DNA of 64,000 bases from NCBI RefSeq assembly GCF_946478785.1, contig NZ_CAMLDD010000015.1, forward strand, positions 1 to 64,000. Reading direction: 5' to 3'. Made by a program: the position numbers and the translations under genes. The notes under the pieces are model-generated. The model did not search any database. It was given only the letters and a program-made list of their open reading frames with translations, and was not told the origin of the DNA. The number at the start of each line of letters is the position of its first letter. Within the stretch, counting starts at the first letter, position 1. This DNA is from an uncultured Flavobacterium sp. GTDB taxonomy: Bacteria > Bacteroidota > Bacteroidia > Flavobacteriales > Flavobacteriaceae. Shown here piece after piece: positions 62,974 through 64,000 of this stretch.

Positions 62974-63876
62974 ATGAAAAATATTTTTAAAACCTTTTGG
63001 GTAGTTGCCCTGACCATTGGCTCTGCCGTAACCTCCTTTGCACAGGATAGTGTACCTGTAAAAACACCCCTTGAATTGGGTAGAATTGAGCCATATCGTA
63101 TGGAAGTAACCTACGATAAAACCTCGCACCTGATTTTCCCGACTGCCATTCGTTATGTGGATTTGGGAAGCGAATACCTGATTGCCGGAAAAGCAGAAGA
63201 CGCAGAAAACGTTTTGCGTGTAAAAGCATCGGTTAGGAATTTTGAAGCCGAAACCAACTTTTCCGTCATTACCAATGATGGTCGTTTTTACTCTTTCAAT
63301 GTGTATTACAGTTCTTATCCCGAAGCGTTGAGTTATGATCTGCTGACTATGCAAAAAGCAGTAGATAAAGCCAACGGTAACGATGTACTGTTTGAAGAAT
63401 TAGGAAACAATTCTCCGTCTTTGGCAGGTTTGTTATTGGAAACCATTTACAAGAAAGACAAGCGTATTGTAAAGCATATCGGGGCAAAGAGCTTCGGTAT
63501 TCAGTTTATTCTGAAAGGTATCTATATACACAATGGCAAATACTATTTCCATACGGAAATACGAAACAAAAGTAACGTACCGTTTAACATTGATTTTATC
63601 AATTTCAAAGTAGTAGATAAAAAGGTAGCCAAACGTACCGTAGTACAAGAACGACCAATGATACCGCTTCGTACTTACAAGCCATTGGAGGACGGCATAA
63701 ACGGGCAATCTTCCGAGCAAAATGTTTTTCTGTTAGACCAGTTTACCATTGCGGATGACAAGGTACTGCTGATCGAAATATTTGAGAAAAACGGAGGACG
63801 ACACCAAACACTTCAGGTAGAAAATTCGGACTTAATCAAAGCCCGTGTAATCAATGATATGCACCTGAAATTTTAA
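62974..63876 (+). CDS. traN: Conjugative transposon protein TraN (VirB9-like)
   Basis: The 300-residue protein has a signal peptide (FKTFWVVALTIGSAVTSFAQ) and the TraN domain: SHLIFPTAIRYVDLGSEYLIAG and the C-terminal FLLDQFTIADDKVLLIEIFEKNG, the pattern of the VirB9-like family. It is an outer-membrane-associated component. ATG 62974 gives a normal signal peptide; ATG 62950, overlapping the traM stop, adds eight residues and is also possible. Confidence 0.9.
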   Translation: MKNIFKTFWVVALTIGSAVTSFAQDSVPVKTPLELGRIEPYRMEVTYDKTSHLIFPTAIRYVDLGSEYLIAGKAEDAENVLRVKASVRNFEAETNFSVITNDGRFYSFNVYYSSYPEALSYDLLTMQKAVDKANGNDVLFEELGNNSPSLAGLLLETIYKKDKRIVKHIGAKSFGIQFILKGIYIHNGKYYFHTEIRNKSNVPFNIDFINFKVVDKKVAKRTVVQERPMIPLRTYKPLEDGINGQSSEQNVFLLDQFTIADDKVLLIEIFEKNGGRHQTLQVENSDLIKARVINDMHLKF

Positions 63877-63897
63877 TAACCTTTTAAAGTAATTACA

Positions 63898-64000
63898 ATG
63901 AAAAAATATATCTACACCGTGATGTTGCTCTTTATGGCCATCACGGTAACACAGGCACAAAGAATGTTACCCAAACAAAAAGGTTTGGAGATAAGTACAG
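63898..64000 (+). CDS. traO: Conjugal transfer protein TraO, 5' part only
   Basis: The first 34 codons of a gene are present: a signal peptide (MKKYIYTVMLLFMAITVTQA) and then QRMLPKQKGLEIS. This matches the start of TraO proteins, which follow traN in these ICEs. The gene is cut by the window end. Assignment rests on gene order and this short match. Confidence 0.75.
   Translation, partial: MKKYIYTVMLLFMAITVTQAQRMLPKQKGLEIST

Overview
The window is most of a Bacteroidota integrative and conjugative element (ICE) of the CTnDOT type. The family-specific gene set shows this: rteC paralogues, DUF3945, topB, DUF1896, the large N6-methylase/helicase, mobA/mobB with a T4CP, traA/B/D, and traE to traO in canonical order. 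AT-rich DNA, a TTG/TAnnTTTG-type promoter and flavobacterial-looking cargo suggest a Chryseobacterium/Elizabethkingia-like or Sphingobacterium-like host; I cannot fix the genus. No integrase, tRNA or chromosomal flank is visible, so both ICE ends lie outside. TraO is cut by the right edge.

Layout. 411-6714: regulatory and DNA-processing block (rteC-like gene, two small helix-turn-helix genes, DUF3945, topB, ORF6N). 6810-9727: minus-strand cargo (DHFR-like reductase, AraC regulator, Lgt, DUF6428). 9833-16080: histone H1-like gene, DUF1896 and the methylase/helicase; a second rteC follows at 16157-16987. 17061-24000: five-gene minus-strand operon for a tripartite RND efflux pump plus two TlpA thioredoxins. 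24150-30288: redox and stress genes with several decayed members (DsbA-like, HxlR, DinB, pyrD). 30427-33099: T4CP and a membrane protein. 33145-37241: zinc-homeostasis island (Zur-like repressor, Zur-box-like palindromes, small ORF, frameshifted merC, folE, COG0523 GTPase, FAD oxidoreductase). 37253-38982: mobB and mobA. 38983-39714: non-coding region rich in inverted and short repeats, a candidate oriT/partition region. 39715-41564: traA, traB, traD. 41721-55679: defence operon. 55863-64000: traE, F, G, I, J, K, L, M, N, O.

The most notable region is the defence operon between traD and traE, bracketed by strong hairpin terminators. It encodes an XRE regulator, a type III-like methyltransferase (Mod), a small PD-(D/E)XK-like protein, a Res helicase-nuclease, a 1615-residue GHKL-ATPase/SF1-helicase fusion, and a 1062-residue SIR2-APAZ-MID-PIWI fusion (a short prokaryotic Argonaute with a built-in NADase-type effector). 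Gaps of 2-21 bp suggest one transcription unit. It pairs modification-based discrimination with nucleic-acid-guided abortive defence, and the ATPase-helicase could link the two.

The ICE core also carries a dispersed element with core GCCAAAYRNTGCC ahead of several core operons, a candidate common control site. Cargo sits at separate positions between conserved modules: after ORF6N, after the second rteC, between the T4CP region and mobB, and between traD and traE.
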